Source: Craterostigma plantagineum
Taxonomy: Eukaryota > Streptophyta > Magnoliopsida > Lamiales > Linderniaceae
Assembly: GCA_027422505.1 (NCBI GenBank)
Contig: JAPQWV010000001.1
Coordinates: forward strand, 1,426,001-1,490,000
Reading direction: 5' to 3'
DNA: 64,000 nt
In this document: one piece after another, positions 11,624 through 23,426 of the stretch
Layout: each line of letters opens with the position of its first letter
How positions within the stretch are numbered: position 1 is the first letter of the stretch
Notes under the pieces: model-generated
What the model was told of the DNA's origin: nothing
The model's input: only the letters and a program-made list of their open reading frames with translations
Database searches by the model: none
Program-made: the position numbers and the translations under genes

Positions 11624-12162
11624 TAGGGTTGTCAATGGGGCGGGGATTCCCCGTCCCCGCAGGGATCCGCCCCGAATAGGACAGGGAATCCCGCTATTCT
11701 ACCCCCGCGGGGCGGGGACGGGGAACATCTTTCCCCGCGGATATCCCCGCCCATTCCCCGTCCCGTTCCCGATAATAAAAATAATATATATTATATTCAA
11801 TTAATATTATTATAAGATAAAAAATATTAAAATATATACTTCGAAAATATTAAAATAATATAAATATGACTAAAATATAGCTTAAATAATATATATTATA
11901 TTCAATTAATATTATTATAACATAAAAATATTAAAATATACTTTGAAAATATTAAAAAAATATGATTAAAATATAGCTTAAATAATATAAATACTATTAA
12001 ATTTTATTTTAATTAATATAAATAATATTAAAATATAGTTTAAATAATATTAAAATAATATAAATTGAATTTTTTTCTAAAATAGTGATGGGGCGGGGAT
12101 ACCCGCGGGGACGGGGGCGGGGATTGGATCCCCGCCCCGAACCCGCCCCGTTGACAACCCTA
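11624..12162. mobile_element. hAT-type MITE, 539 bp
   Basis: The terminal inverted repeat begins TAGGGTTGTCAATGGGGCGG at the left, and the right end is its inverse (CCCGCCCCGTTGACAACCCTA). Flanks are 8-bp near-duplicates, GAGAGAGC (11616-11623) and GACAGAGC (12163-12170), matching 7 of 8, as expected for hAT. Inside each terminus is a block of degenerate GGGACGGGGCGGGGA-like repeats (to about 11770, and from about 12088). The centre is very AT-rich with repeated AATATTAAAATA-type units. There is no transposase frame. A same-size relative sits at 50997-51536. Confidence 0.85.
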
Positions 12163-12169
12163 GACAGAG

Positions 12170-13243
12170 CTGTGTCTTGATAATTGCCACAGGACACACA
12201 ATTTTTAAAGTTTCTTCTTCTACATCGGCCTAGGATACACTTATACATAATAAATATATTATAGTGTAGTATTAATAACGGTTAATTTACTTTCAAGTCC
12301 CAGGAGAAACGGTAAAGGGGTGAAACTGCCCTAAAACCGCCCCAACTCAGATCTCCTATAAAGACTGCAAGTCCCGCCCAGAACAGGTATCGATTTCTTA
12401 CGTATCCACACCATTTTTATGCTACTTCGCGCCTGGAACACGAAAATACCCTCTTGACCTAGGCAAGAGGGCAAACGACCCCCAAACCTTACCCTGTTTT
12501 CAAGTCTCCAGGCAGCATTCGCGGCGAAATTAAGGCGGGAAACGCTAGTTAGCCGTCCAACGCGGTAGATCCATTTTTCGGCGGCATCAAGTAAGCTATT
12601 CTTTATTGTTCGATAAAGGAAGTAAAAATTAAATCAGTGTATAAGATCAATGTCTTGTTCAAATCTAAGCAAAACCCTTGAGGTTAGATATGCATGCTTC
12701 GTTGGGGTAGATTAGATGTGACCTGTTTTCGAACATTAGCAAAGTGATAAATACCAAATTTAAATAGTAGGCATATTCAAGATTGTGTAATGTGTTTATG
12801 TATTTCTTTTTCACTTGCAAATAAATCCCTACCACTAGTTTGGGAAAACCTAATTTCAGACCTAATTTCAGCCGAACCAAAGACCCAATGTATATATAAC
12901 TTCATCACCAGCACCAGCCTGTCTCCTTAAGTCCGTGTTTTGTTTGCTCATCCAATTATGATATTTCTTCACGTGTTTACAGTTAAGTTTGTCAATCTAT
13001 GCGAATAAATACAAAATAAATATGAAAACTGGGTTGAAAACTAATCAACAAACGTAATATACTATAACAAATCCTTGTGTTACAAACTTGTCACATTACA
13101 ATACGACCAAATAAGAACCAAGAAAGAACACGTATCTACTGTGCGTGTGTGTGTAATATGGATAATCATGCTTTTGTCCTAAAATATGATACAGTAACTA
13201 AATGTACAGAGTTTTTTACGCAATCATAGTACTTGTATTAAGA
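12170..13243. other. Intergenic, nothing recognised
   Basis: No gene. A perfect 8-bp stem, CCCTCTTG pairing with CAAGAGGG, lies near 12450-12472, too small to call. The end of this stretch is the 3' region of the STAY-GREEN gene on the minus strand. Confidence 0.5.
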
Positions 13244-14731
13244 TCAAGAACCATCCGATACAAGACCTTTTGCATCGATCCCATCATCCGACGAAGAAGA
13301 AGAAGTAGCATCGACGGAGCCATTTTGCTTCCATGGAATGGAGCTCGTCGGCGGAAAGCAGCACAAGCATTCCTCGAGACATGGCTGAGGAATCTCAAGT
13401 GTCTGAATATTGTAAGAAGGTGACGAAGCTTCTCTGAGTGGGCCCCAGCACTCGACTTTGTTGAATTCTGGGATGTTAGAATGGAAGTAAACCCAAACTA
13501 AAGCTTCCTCTAGGTCAGGGAAGTTGTTGAACAAGCTCACGTCTCCATGGACGAAGGCCTTTAGAACCTTAAGATTTTAATATACGTAAGCATATAGTTG
13601 TAAATCAACCAGCAAGATCTCTTTCGAAGTAAAAAGCTATAGCAACATTTTTGCATTATGTTGCATTACCACGGGGAGTTCTTTGCAGAAGATGTAATAT
13701 CTAAGCCTTGCAATGAAATCAAGCAGAAAATGGCCACCACTTATGTGGCAATGAACATGGAGGGACATCTTTCCTTGGACCTTTTTCCACTCTGCTACAA
13801 CTTCATCTCTGTATAATTTGTTGTACCATCCTTGCAACTGAGGATATAGAGATACATTAATTCAAAAATTAGTTCCATGTTGAAGGAAATTCATCGAAAC
13901 ATAATAATACTAATAATAGCACGAGGACTAAAGGATTAAGGAACTAAAACTATTCCAATTCCATGTGGACCCTTCGTTCTAACCTTCAGTAACATGCCGA
14001 CATGTTCATGTTTATCTACAAGCACAGGTGGTGGCCATTTTCTGTTAATCTTTATATTTTTTTATATTTTATTATTCTTTAAAGAAGAAGATAAGCTACA
14101 TGTAACATGCCGACATGTTCATGTTTATCTACAAGCACAGGTCCATTAGAAGGGTTCTGTAACTGAAGATAACAACAGATTCTTTAAGCTAAACAGCACA
14201 GAAAGCCCAGTTTTTTTTCCAAGAAATTTACCCCTAAATCCGTCCCACCATGACAGAAGCACGTGATGAAGAAATTAAAGAAAAGCCCAGTTGAAGGAAG
14301 GTGAAATAAGGTGAGAATAATCAAGAAAAATCAAAACTTTATTACCTGGGAGCTATTGATGGTCTGAGAAATAGCTAAAGTGAGCTTAGCGGTGATATCG
14401 CTGTGTGTAAGAGTGTAAGTTCTTGGTAGTTTTCCAGGGTGCTTCTTCTCATCGGTTCCCAAGAACAGAACTTTCAGCTTCGATGCTTCAAATATTGCTG
14501 GCCCAAATAACCTAGCAACCTAAATCCACAAAATATACACACATATATATAGGAAATAAAACGGAAAAAAATACAGACTTTGGAAAGAATTGAAATTACA
14601 GGAACAAGGGCTTGATTCGTCTTCGTCCTCCTCCTCGTTCGGTGCTGCAGAAATGATGTATTATTTTCCTTCTGAAACGAAGAAGGTTTGAGCTTCAATG
14701 GAAGAAGTGAAGCAGCAGTCAGAGAAGCCAT
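13244..14731 (-). CDS. SGR: STAY-GREEN magnesium dechelatase
   Basis: Four exons on the minus strand: 14600-14731, 14346-14519, 13670-13837, 13244-13567. All junctions are phase 0 and the product is 265 aa. The start is MASLTAASLLP, which lines up with SGR homologues; an in-frame Met seven codons upstream is the alternative. Residues 1 to about 45 are a Ser/Arg-rich, acid-poor chloroplast transit peptide. The conserved core runs VARLFGPAIFEASKLKVLFL, then LQGWYNKLYRDEVVAEWKKV, then MSLHVHCHISGGHFLLD. The C-terminal Cys-rich motif, CLEECLCCFPPTSSIP, is typical of SGR/NYE1 rather than SGR-like proteins. Known role: it removes Mg from chlorophyll a to give pheophytin a in senescing chloroplasts, and it binds the other chlorophyll-breakdown enzymes and LHCII. 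An ACGT core at about 15042-15046, upstream, could be an ABA or G-box-related element, which would fit senescence control. Confidence 0.96.
13989..14142. repeat. 41-bp direct repeat in SGR intron 2
   Basis: The 41 bp at 13989-14029 recur exactly at 14102-14142, separated by about 72 bp of AT-rich sequence. The unit contains the imperfect palindrome ACATGCCGACATGT. It lies inside the intron between exons 2 and 3 (13838-14345), so the protein is not affected. Confidence 0.9.
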
Positions 14732-15383
14732 GAGATGTTGAATTAACAGCAAAGAAGATAAATACCCCTCTGTTTTGATTCTTCTTTTTTTTTTTTTCCA
14801 AACAGAGTAAATCTTGTATTATTATTTATTGCGTTCTTCTCTTCTCTTTAAGACTTGCTTTTGGATTTGGAAAAGATCGAGCAGCCAAGAAAAGAAGCGT
14901 AACGCTTCCTATACTTTCGCTATACACAAAAGGAATTGACTGGGTGTTTTTCTTTATTTATTCTCTTCTATTTATTGAGTTATTTTCCTCGGTTTTCTTG
15001 GAGGCTTAAATCGTTAGGAAAGTTTGGAAGGTCGGCATTCCTACGTGTGTCCTTTTGTGACTTCTTTCTCATAAAAAAAACATATATGTAAAAAAATCAT
15101 TAAATAATTGTTGTTAAGATAGAGATCTGTTGCGTGTCAACTTGATATTGAAATATGCTCCGTTGATTTCGTTGCTTTCGTGTTTTATATTACTATTAAT
15201 TGTTTTAATTATGGAGTTGATTTGTTGAAAATGGCAAACTATTACATCAAACTTGAAAGTCACTCTGGCAATCGCATGATTTATAAATCAAGACTGAAGA
15301 GCAACAAACAATCCATTTCATGTCCGAAGAAAGCTCTCTATAAAAAGTATAATGAAATCATTCTAACAATCAACAATTTCCGT

Positions 15384-18204
15384 TCAAGCCCTGTTCCTCT
15401 CCTCCAGAATTTTCACCCCCATGTACCTATAAAAAACACACAATTCAAACCCATAATTCCAAACAAAAATTAAAATTAATAAAAAAAAATGTTCTCTATA
15501 TAAATTACCTTCCAAGCATCATCACTGTGGCCTGAGGATTAGTCCCGGGCGAATAAATAAACGTCGACCCATCGATTACCCTCAAACCGTCGACCCCAAT
15601 AACCCTATAATTCGAGTCGACAACACTCCCAACTTGGCACCCGCCGTGGTAGTGCCATATAGTCATCACAGTATCCTTACAGAACTGCTCCAAAGAAAGC
15701 GAAGCGTTCGCATGCTTCGGAAGGAGGTTCACGGGCGCGTTCGCCGTCATGTTGAGCAACAGCGGGACCGACAAGTAGTCGTATCGAAACTCTCGAAACG
15801 AATTCGATTCTATGACCCTCTCGATGACCCTCAAGCCGTCCACGCACCTCTGTAGGTCCCGCTCGTCCTGGAAGTAGTTGAACATAACCCTAGGGTTTTC
15901 GTTAGGGTTCTTGCTCTTGAGCTCCAAGTGGCCCGTTGACATGGGACCCATGATCTTCTCGAGTATGAACCCGCCCTGGAAGACCGATGGGTCTAGGGTT
16001 TTCATCGATTCGATCGCCCGCGATAGGGCTTCTGGCGTTCGTTTCTTCGGCGGTACCGTCGATAGCTGACCTATCTGAGAAATTTAAATGAAATGAGCCC
16101 GAGTGTCCAACCATGTAAGTCTATTGGGTTCCACTCTAAAACCAATTGTTAATAGATGGAGTAGCACACAGCCTTATATACATGTCGCAATTCTTCAATT
16201 TATCCAATATGAGATTGAGTTTGATGCCATAACAAAGAAATATGAAAGAAAAAATTAAAAAATTAACGATAACGAGCGCGACCTTAGGCGAAAACATCCC
16301 GAAATCCCGTCGGTCGGACGAGCCGGCGAAATTCTCCCCGCTGGCGGCCTCGACGTAGCTTCCGAAGGGAGTAATCCCGACGACCTCAATGAGGGAAACC
16401 TCGACCTCCCTCGGCGATGGAATGAATATAGCGTTCATCGGATTGTCCGACATTCCCTGACCGACCAAAGGTTGGTCCACGACCACCGTTATGTTGTGGG
16501 CCTCTAAATGGGCCCTCGGGCCCACGCCGCTCAGCATCATAAGCTGAGGGCTACCGAGGGCCCCTGCAGTGATGACAACCTCATTTTTTTTACCGGAAGG
16601 GTCATCGTTCAGGTACGCCCTGTGCTTTTTCCCGAGGGCGTCCCTAAATACGACCCCGTGGGCTGACAGTTTGGCCCGGCCCGCCTTTTTCCCGAAGAGG
16701 ATCCGATGGACCGTGGCGTGGAGAAGCACGGTTAGCCGGGCCGGGTCGGCCCGGCTCAGCAGGTTAGCCGCGGTGTGCCTACGCCCGTTCCCGTCGAAGA
16801 TGGTCCCGCCGACCTTGGTGCCCACAATGTGGTCGTAGGTGAACCCGTTGAAGGGCTCGACGCCGGCCTCTAATAGACCGTTTTTTACCGCGGTCTGCCA
16901 AGATTTCATGGGCGGGCGGAAGGCGACCACCTTCTCGACCCATTCGTAGGACTCGTTGGCGAGCCGCCCGTCCCAGCCGACCCGATCCACGTAGTCCGGG
17001 GCGGCCCGGGTGTAGAATCCGGCGTTGAGGCAGCTGCCGCCGCCGAGGACGCGGGCCCTGGCGTTGATGACGCCGTCCTCGGAGATGAAGCGCTGGGAGG
17101 GGGAGTGAGGGGAGAGGTCGGAGAGGGAGCGGCCGAAGGATGAGAGGTGGGTGATGTTTGGGTCGTTGTAGGGTGAGCCGCCGCGCTCGAGGAGGAGGAC
17201 GGTGGCGTTTTGGGAGAGTGTGGCGGCTAAGGGGCAGCCGGCGGTGCCTCCTCCGACGATGATGTAGTCGTAGTGGGAGACCGGCGGCGATGACGTGGCT
17301 TCGTGGATGAAGGTGTAGCGTGTTGGGGCTGCCAATGCAATTAATGGTCATTATTGATATTTTTGATATATGTGTCGAATGGGCTCTGCTAAGCCTTTTT
17401 TTTCTAAAAACAATTATTTTGATATAACAGTATCTAGGGAAGCAAAATAAAATAATCGAGGAAAAGGAAGCATGGGATGTATGTCAACAGGAAATAAATT
17501 GTGGATAAAGATGTAATTTATGTCCTCTGTTCCATCAAGGCAGTTAACGTAATTCAGTATATTAAATGAGTAGGCAAATCTTGTTGAAACGTTGATTTTG
17601 AATCGTCCATAGCTCTTTACCGAAAAAAAAAAACGACGTAAGAAATGAGATGGTCACACTCCTATACATTGCGCTCGTTTGTGATTTTCTGAATACGATG
17701 ATGTAATGATTCAGCGGGTCGTGCTTTTTTCTTTTTAATTTCTAAAGTATGATTCAGATATATATGTACGTGAATCACAAAAAAAAAAAGGAAGATAGTT
17801 TACTGTAGAGATACCGTCTACCAATTTGAAAAGTCCACCAAAAATAATTCCTCACTTATTGATAAACAGATTCAAATACAAGATGGAAAAATAGGACGTT
17901 TTTCTACGGAACAAAATTTTTTGTGAAGAACTTTGGAGACACACCAAAAAGAGACATGCATGCATTAACTCTTACGAATGCCTCAGCATTGCAGTAAAAT
18001 GCCAAAGGGGCTTTAAATGCAATGAAATTCATTTTTCTGTGAAATCTAGTTCTCAACAGCCTAGGATCAGACGGCAGCAATATTCACCAAGAAATGAAAC
18101 AAAAACAAAAAAAGATAAGTACCTTCTTGAGATGTACAGAAGCTATGAAGAAGCAAGAATGAAGAAGCAAACAACAATATTCTCCACATCCCAGAATCCA
18201 TCAT
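15384..18204 (-). CDS. HOTHEAD-like GMC oxidoreductase, secreted
   Basis: Four exons on the minus strand: 18123-18204, 16283-17328, 15509-16074, 15384-15426. Phases agree and the product is 578 aa. Exon 1 encodes a signal peptide (MMDSGMWRILLFASSFLLLH). The first intron is about 800 bp. The FAD-binding dinucleotide motif DYIIVGGGTAGCPLAATLS follows at about 48-66. Family motifs ARVLGGGSCLNAG and AGALGSPQLMMLSGVGP come next. Near the C-terminus are the catalytic-region HYHGGCQVG and SPGTNPQATVMMLGR with the conserved Asn. The family includes Arabidopsis HOTHEAD, required for fatty acid oxidation in cutin and for floral organ separation, and similar to omega-hydroxy fatty acid oxidases. An apoplastic or secretory location follows from the signal peptide. 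The exact substrate and whether this is the HTH orthologue or a paralogue are open. Confidence 0.92.
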
Positions 18205-18977
18205 CAACTGTTTGTACTGAAAGGAAAGAAAAGCGTCTTGAGAGAAAGAAATAATAGTGTTTGGCTTTAACGTTGGATAATGTAAATATATATAGATATA
18301 TTATATATACTTAAGCGTGTATGTTTGTCACAAATGAGTTAATGCGGTTGTGCACAATTAAGTACGTCAATTTATAGATGGAAGTTTCTTGATGAGAAGA
18401 GACCCCAACAATAAAGACGGCTTAAACTTGTCTTTCGAACAGTGAAAAGATTATGTGACACTTTAAAGCTAGAAATATGAGGGAATAAAGAAAACGTACT
18501 ACTTGTGAGAGCTCCCAAGTACGTCGTCGTCGCTTGATGAGAAGAACTCAGTGTTGGATCCGTGACCACTCAGTACTGGAACGTTAATAGTTAGTTATAT
18601 GTAATTAAAGATGGTGTAATAAGTGAAGTTAGCTGAAATAATAGACTCAGCAATAAATGAGGGCTACAATAAAAAATTATAATTATATCTTTGATGGTTT
18701 ATGGCACCAACCAGCTTCTGGGAGTTGAGTTTCATTCCAACCAAAGAGAATCTTTACCTACACAATATTAGACATTCTTTTTTCAATTTTCTATATCTAT
18801 TGGGCCTTATTATCAGCTTATTTCAGGCCCAAACATTTGTAGTATGATTTATCCACAGGTTAGAAAAAAAAATTTAATATCATTTCAAGGAAAAATAATT
18901 CAAAGCACTTGGGTTGTTTTTCTCCATAAACCTTATCTAATCGGCTTACTGACGAAGATCCACGTGTATTGGAAAAA

Positions 18978-19354
18978 AGGGCAAATTTCGTTTCAAGCCT
19001 AAAATTGATTTCAGGCCTTTTTAAGGATTAGTTTCAAGTGCAAATTACAAGTCATGCCCTCATTCATATTTTCTATTAGAAATAAGGATCCATGTAAGTT
19101 TTATTTATAGATAAGGATCCAATTTAAGTTCCATTTAGAGAAAAGGATCCATGTGTTACAACAGACCCATGAAGTGTTACCATAGACCCATGAAGTGTTA
19201 CCACAGACCCATCAAAAGTTATCACAGATCCATGAAGTGGTATTGGGGAACCATGAAGTGTTTCTGAAAGAACTTGGTCTTTAAACCTATAAATTTTCTG
19301 ACAAGGGTCTGAACTCTAATTGAAATTTAAATGGGGGCCTGTAACGTAAATGTC
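18978..19354. repeat. Dispersed 21-bp-unit repeat, copy B1
   Basis: The left end is GGGCAAATTTCGTTTCAAGC and the right end GGGGGCCTGTAACGTAAATG followed by TCCC. They are approximate inverted repeats of each other, so this looks like a complete TIR-type element. The core (about 19155-19265) has five or six units of 21 bp resembling TGTTACCACAGACCCATGAAG. The unit differs from that of copy A by substitutions but keeps the period. No clean target duplication is visible. A second, hairpin-forming block follows directly. Confidence 0.7.
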
Positions 19355-19366
19355 CCTAGTTTTAAT

Positions 19367-19582
19367 GATCCAATTTCTGCAGTACCACTTCGTTGTTCTG
19401 TAGTAGCACTTCATTGTTATGCAGTACTACTTAATTGTTTTCCAATACCACTTCATTTTTTACAGCAGAACAACGAAGTAGTACTGCAGAACAATGAAGT
19501 GGTACTGAAGAACAATGAAGTGGTACTGAATAACAATGAGGTGGTACTGACGAACAATGAGTGGTACTGCAGAAATCGGGTC
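19367..19582. repeat. Inverted array of 21-bp units (hairpin), copy B2
   Basis: Four units on the left arm (19379-19462; first unit TGCAGTACCACTTCGTTGTTC) and five on the right arm (about 19465-19568; for example CAGAACAATGAAGTGGTACTG) are reverse complements. The outer flanks GGATCCAATTTCTGCAG-like and CTGCAGAAATCGGGTCC also pair. A transcript would fold into a long hairpin of roughly 85-100 bp arms with a very short loop. Because 21 is a multiple of 3, one frame reads as repeated QNNEVVL, which I take to be coincidence, not a gene. It ends about 190 bp before the start codon of the P450 at 19772. Confidence 0.85.
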
Positions 19583-19771
19583 CTTAAAAAAACTAAATTT
19601 TATACAGGCCTGATTCGATTTTAAAACTTAAAAGAGCCAGAAACGTAATATACCAAAAAAAAACAAGATTCCGTGTCACCCATCGTGACCTTTCTTCCCA
19701 GCGATGCTCCACTGATAACATAGAGAGAGAAACATCTAGAGAGAGAGAAAAAATCTATCTAAGAAACTCCA

Positions 19772-21463
19772 ATGGCTCCTCAAATCTCTGCAGTAACGGA
19801 ACTAAGCTATTTTCTACTTCCAATAAGCATCATCTTCTCCATTATCACCGTATACCTAGTCTTCAATCTCTTCAAATCCTCTGCAAAATCAGTTCACCGT
19901 CGTCGTCTTCCGCCGGGACCGAAGCCATGGCCGATCGTCGGCAACATACCACAGATGGCCTCGGCGGCGAGCCCCCACGTCAGCCTATTCAATCTGTCCA
20001 AAATCCACGGCCCACTGATGTATCTGAGGTTGGGCACGCAGCCCTTGATCGTCGCATCGTCGCCGGAATCTGCTAGAGAAATACTCAAATCGAAAGATCG
20101 GATTTTTTCAGGCAGGCACGTGCCTCGCTCGGTGCCGTTCGCGCAGTCTCAGCTCAACCAATCTTCCTTTGCATGGACAGAAGATTGCAACGATTATTGG
20201 AAGCTTGTAAGAACAATCTGCAGAACTGAGCTTTTCTCTAGCAAAGCCATCGAATCGCAGGCAGAACTGAGAGAGGAGAGCATAAGAGAGCTAATCCGTT
20301 TTCTGAGGGGAAGAGAAAATAGGGTTTTGAAGGTATCGAAGATCGTCTTCGCATTGGTTTTTAACATCTTGGGGAATGCTATGATGTCTCGGAGTTTCAT
20401 AAACTGGGAAGAAGCAGAAGAGATTATTAACGTCGGCGATGGCTCGATCAAGGCGGTTTCGAGGGAGCTCACCGAGCTCTTAGCTTCTCCTAATTTATCA
20501 GAGTTTTTTCCCATTTTCAGCAGATTCGATGTCCAAGGTTTGACGAAGAAGCTGCGAGGCGTTTATGCGAGGCTGAGAGGCGTTTGGGAACCTGTCATTG
20601 ATGAGAGGAGAAAGGCGAGAGCTAATGACGATGATCATGGTTCTTCTTACAGTAGATGCCATGATTTCTTGGATGCTCTCCTCGACAATGAACTTACCAA
20701 TAATCAGATCACCATGTTGTTTACGGTAACGACGATTCTTTTGTTTTCTTCAACATGAATTTTAGGGTACATAATGCATGAATGTTTAGTTAATCCGTAT
20801 ATATGACAAGAGATTGTAGTAAAGTGATGATACTATGTTATGTTAATGTTACCTTAATTCTAACAGGAGATGTTCGTGGCTGGCTCAGACACAACAACAT
20901 CGACAATAGAATGGACTTTAGCAGAACTGCTGAAAAATCCCGAGCTACTGAAGAAAGTACGACAAGAAATCGACGTTGAATTAAATCAAGAATTTCCCAA
21001 AAACTCCCATTTGTTAAACCTACCTTATCTTCAAGCTTGCCTCAAAGAAACCCTAAGGCTACACCCGCCGGCGCCTCTCCTCTTACCTCACCGAGCCATC
21101 GAAGAATGCCAAGTCATGAACTACACTGTCCCCAAAGACACTCAGCTTCTAATCAATGTGTGGGCCATCGGGCGCGACCCCTGTTCGTGGGACGACCCGT
21201 TGGAGTACGACCCGGAAAGGTTTATGAAGATGGGAATTGATTTTAAAGGGAGTGATTTCGAGTTCTTGCCTTTCGGGTCGGGTCGAAGGATTTGCCCCGG
21301 GATGCCAATGGTTGCTACGAATGTTCCTTTGATCCTTGCTGCTTTGATTCATTTCTTCGATTGGGTTATTCCTCGTGGGAATGGGATTGATATGAGTGAG
21401 AAGTTTGGTATTACGATGGAGATGGAACATCCTTTGGTGTTGATTCCCAAGTCGAGGAGATGA
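19772..21463 (+). CDS. Cytochrome P450, plant A-type (clan 71), CYP76/CYP80-like
   Basis: Two exons, 19772-20725 and 20867-21463, with a phase-0 intron just before the I-helix, where plant A-type P450s usually have it. The product is 516 aa. An N-terminal membrane anchor (about 10-32) is followed by the Pro-rich hinge RRRLPPGPKPWP. The I-helix oxygen-binding motif is AGSDTT, the K-helix ExxR is KETLR, then PERF, and the heme loop is FGSGRRICPG with the axial Cys. All essential residues are present. It should be an ER-anchored monooxygenase that takes electrons from NADPH-P450 reductase. Segments such as CRTELFSSKAIESQAELRE and [18 protein letters not shown] resemble CYP76 and CYP80 enzymes of terpenoid, shikimate or alkaloid metabolism. 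I cannot assign the subfamily or substrate. A paralogue lies 360 bp downstream in the same orientation. Confidence 0.93.
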
Positions 21464-21825
21464 ATGAATCGAATGAAATAAAAAATCGAAGGACGACGAC
21501 CATGTAATAGTTCTTATGCATGTGTCCATAATAATTGTCGTAACAAAAGCAATACAATTGAATTTTTATCACGCGTCTATATCATGAAATATGATTAGAG
21601 TATGCGAGTTTTTTTCTTTTTCCTTTCTACACAATCGAACTGCCATATTAATATTAAGTGGAAGGACGTCTAAATTAAAGTTTTCTTGCATGACGAAAAG
21701 ATTCATATATAGCGACTAGTCACTTAATCTTCAACCTTATCTTGTTACAATAATTTTTCGTATTATCGTTCAACCACATATTTCTGTTTATCCATATGAA
21801 AAATTAGAACTCTCTCCAAGTTCCC

Positions 21826-23426
21826 ATGGCTGAACAGTTCGAAAGAGAGCTCAACTATCTTGTGATTACAGCCATAGTAATCGCCATCTCCTCCATAATT
21901 TATAAGCTCTTCAAATCCTCAGAAAATTCAAACCTTTATCATAATCTTCCACCTGGGCCAAAGCCATGGCAGATTCTGGGAATCATCCCAGACATGTTAT
22001 CTTCAGCCGATCAACATGTCACTTTATTCAACTTGTCCAAAATCTACGGCCCTTTAATGCATCTTAGGTTAGGAACACAGCCCTTAATCGTTGCATCATC
22101 GCCAGAAGCTGCCAGAGAAATACTGAAATCGAAAGATCGAATTTTCTCGGGTAGATTCGTGTTAAGTTGCTTGCCTTTCGGCCAGTCGGAATCTTCTTTG
22201 GCATGGATAGAAGATTGCAACGACCATTGGAAGTTGATAAGAACACTTTGCAGAACCGAGCTTTTTTCCAATAAGGCAATCGAGTCGCAAGCAGAACTAA
22301 GAGAAAAGAGCATCGGCGAAATGATAGGTTTCTTGACGAGGGCGAAAGGTGGTCGTAGGGTTGTGAAGATATCTGAGTTAGTTTTCGCTACGGTTTTTAA
22401 CATGTTAGGGAATGCGATGATGTCTAGGGATTTTATAAGCTTGGAAGATGAAAACAACAAAGATGGCGGCTTGAAGGGTCTTACTAGGGAGCTAGTAGAG
22501 ATTCTTGCCGCTCCAAACTTGTCTGATTTTTATCCCATTTTCGGTAGGTTCGATATTCAGGGTTTGAGGAAGAGATTAAGTAGGGTTTACTCGAGATTTA
22601 GATGCGTTTTGGAACCTATCATCGAAGAAAGAAAACTTGCAAGAACTGATGATGATTCTTACACATGCCAAGGTTTCTTGGATGCCCTTCTCGAAAATGG
22701 TTTCTCCATTGATCAGATTTCCACAATCGTTACGGTAAATTCCATTTTTCTTCGCCAATGTTTCCACACGTTGGAATAATATATTACATATATTACAATG
22801 GGACTATCTTCGTTACTGCAACATAATATTACAGGACTTCTTCGTAGCTGCCTCGGACACGACAACCTCGACCATCGAATGGACGCTGGCACATCTGCTT
22901 CAAAACCCAGCAATAATGACCAAAGTTCGCCAAGAAATCGAAGTCGAAATCAAGCAAGACTTTCCCAAAAACTCCCATTTATTACACAAACTACCTTATC
23001 TTCAAGCCTGCGTCAAAGAAACCCTAAGACTACACCCGCCCGTACCACTTCTCCTTCCTCATCGAGCCTTAGAAGCTTGCCAAGTTATGAACTACGCCAT
23101 ACCCAAAGACGCTCAAGTCTTGGTCAATGCGTGGGCCATCGGCGTGACCCTGGTTCGTGGGTCGACCCGTTGGAGTACGACCCTGAAAGGTTTATGGGTT
23201 CGGTGGGGATCGACTTTAAAGGCAGCGACTTTGAGTTCTTGCCGTTCGGGGCGGGTCGGAGGATGTGCCCTGGGCTGCCAAGAATGTACCTTTGATAACG
23301 GCTGCTTTGGTGCATTTCTTTGATTGGATGATTCCAAAGGGAAATGAGATTAATTTGAGTGAGAAGTTTGGTGTGGCTATTGAGATGGAGCATCATTTGA
23401 CGTTGATTCCCAAATCAAGGAGCTAG
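21826..23426 (+). pseudogene. Second P450 copy, frameshifted
   Basis: Exon 1 is 21826-22734 and exon 2 is 22835-23426, with the intron in the same place as in the upstream P450. Exon 1 is intact (303 codons), and the anchor, PPGPKPW hinge, I-helix (AASDTT) and KETLR are all present. In exon 2 the frame breaks at about 23141-23144 (one base missing after WAIG). PERF and the heme loop [10 protein letters not shown] are then read in another frame. A further loss of about 10 bases at 23280/23281, just after the heme-binding loop, breaks the frame again before the last 45 residues. The gene keeps the normal stop context at 23424-23426. It is a tandem duplicate that cannot make a full P450 as written. 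The first break could be a consensus error, but the second is a multi-base loss, so I favour a young pseudogene. Confidence 0.85.

Noticed and set aside
16779..17351. 190-codon frame (-), rich in Arg, His and Pro
   Set aside because: A different frame of the HOTHEAD-like exon, GC-rich third-position artefact.
19331..19624. 97-codon frame (+) with repeated QNNEVVL
   Set aside because: Arises because the 21-bp repeat is a multiple of three; the block is a hairpin repeat, not a gene.
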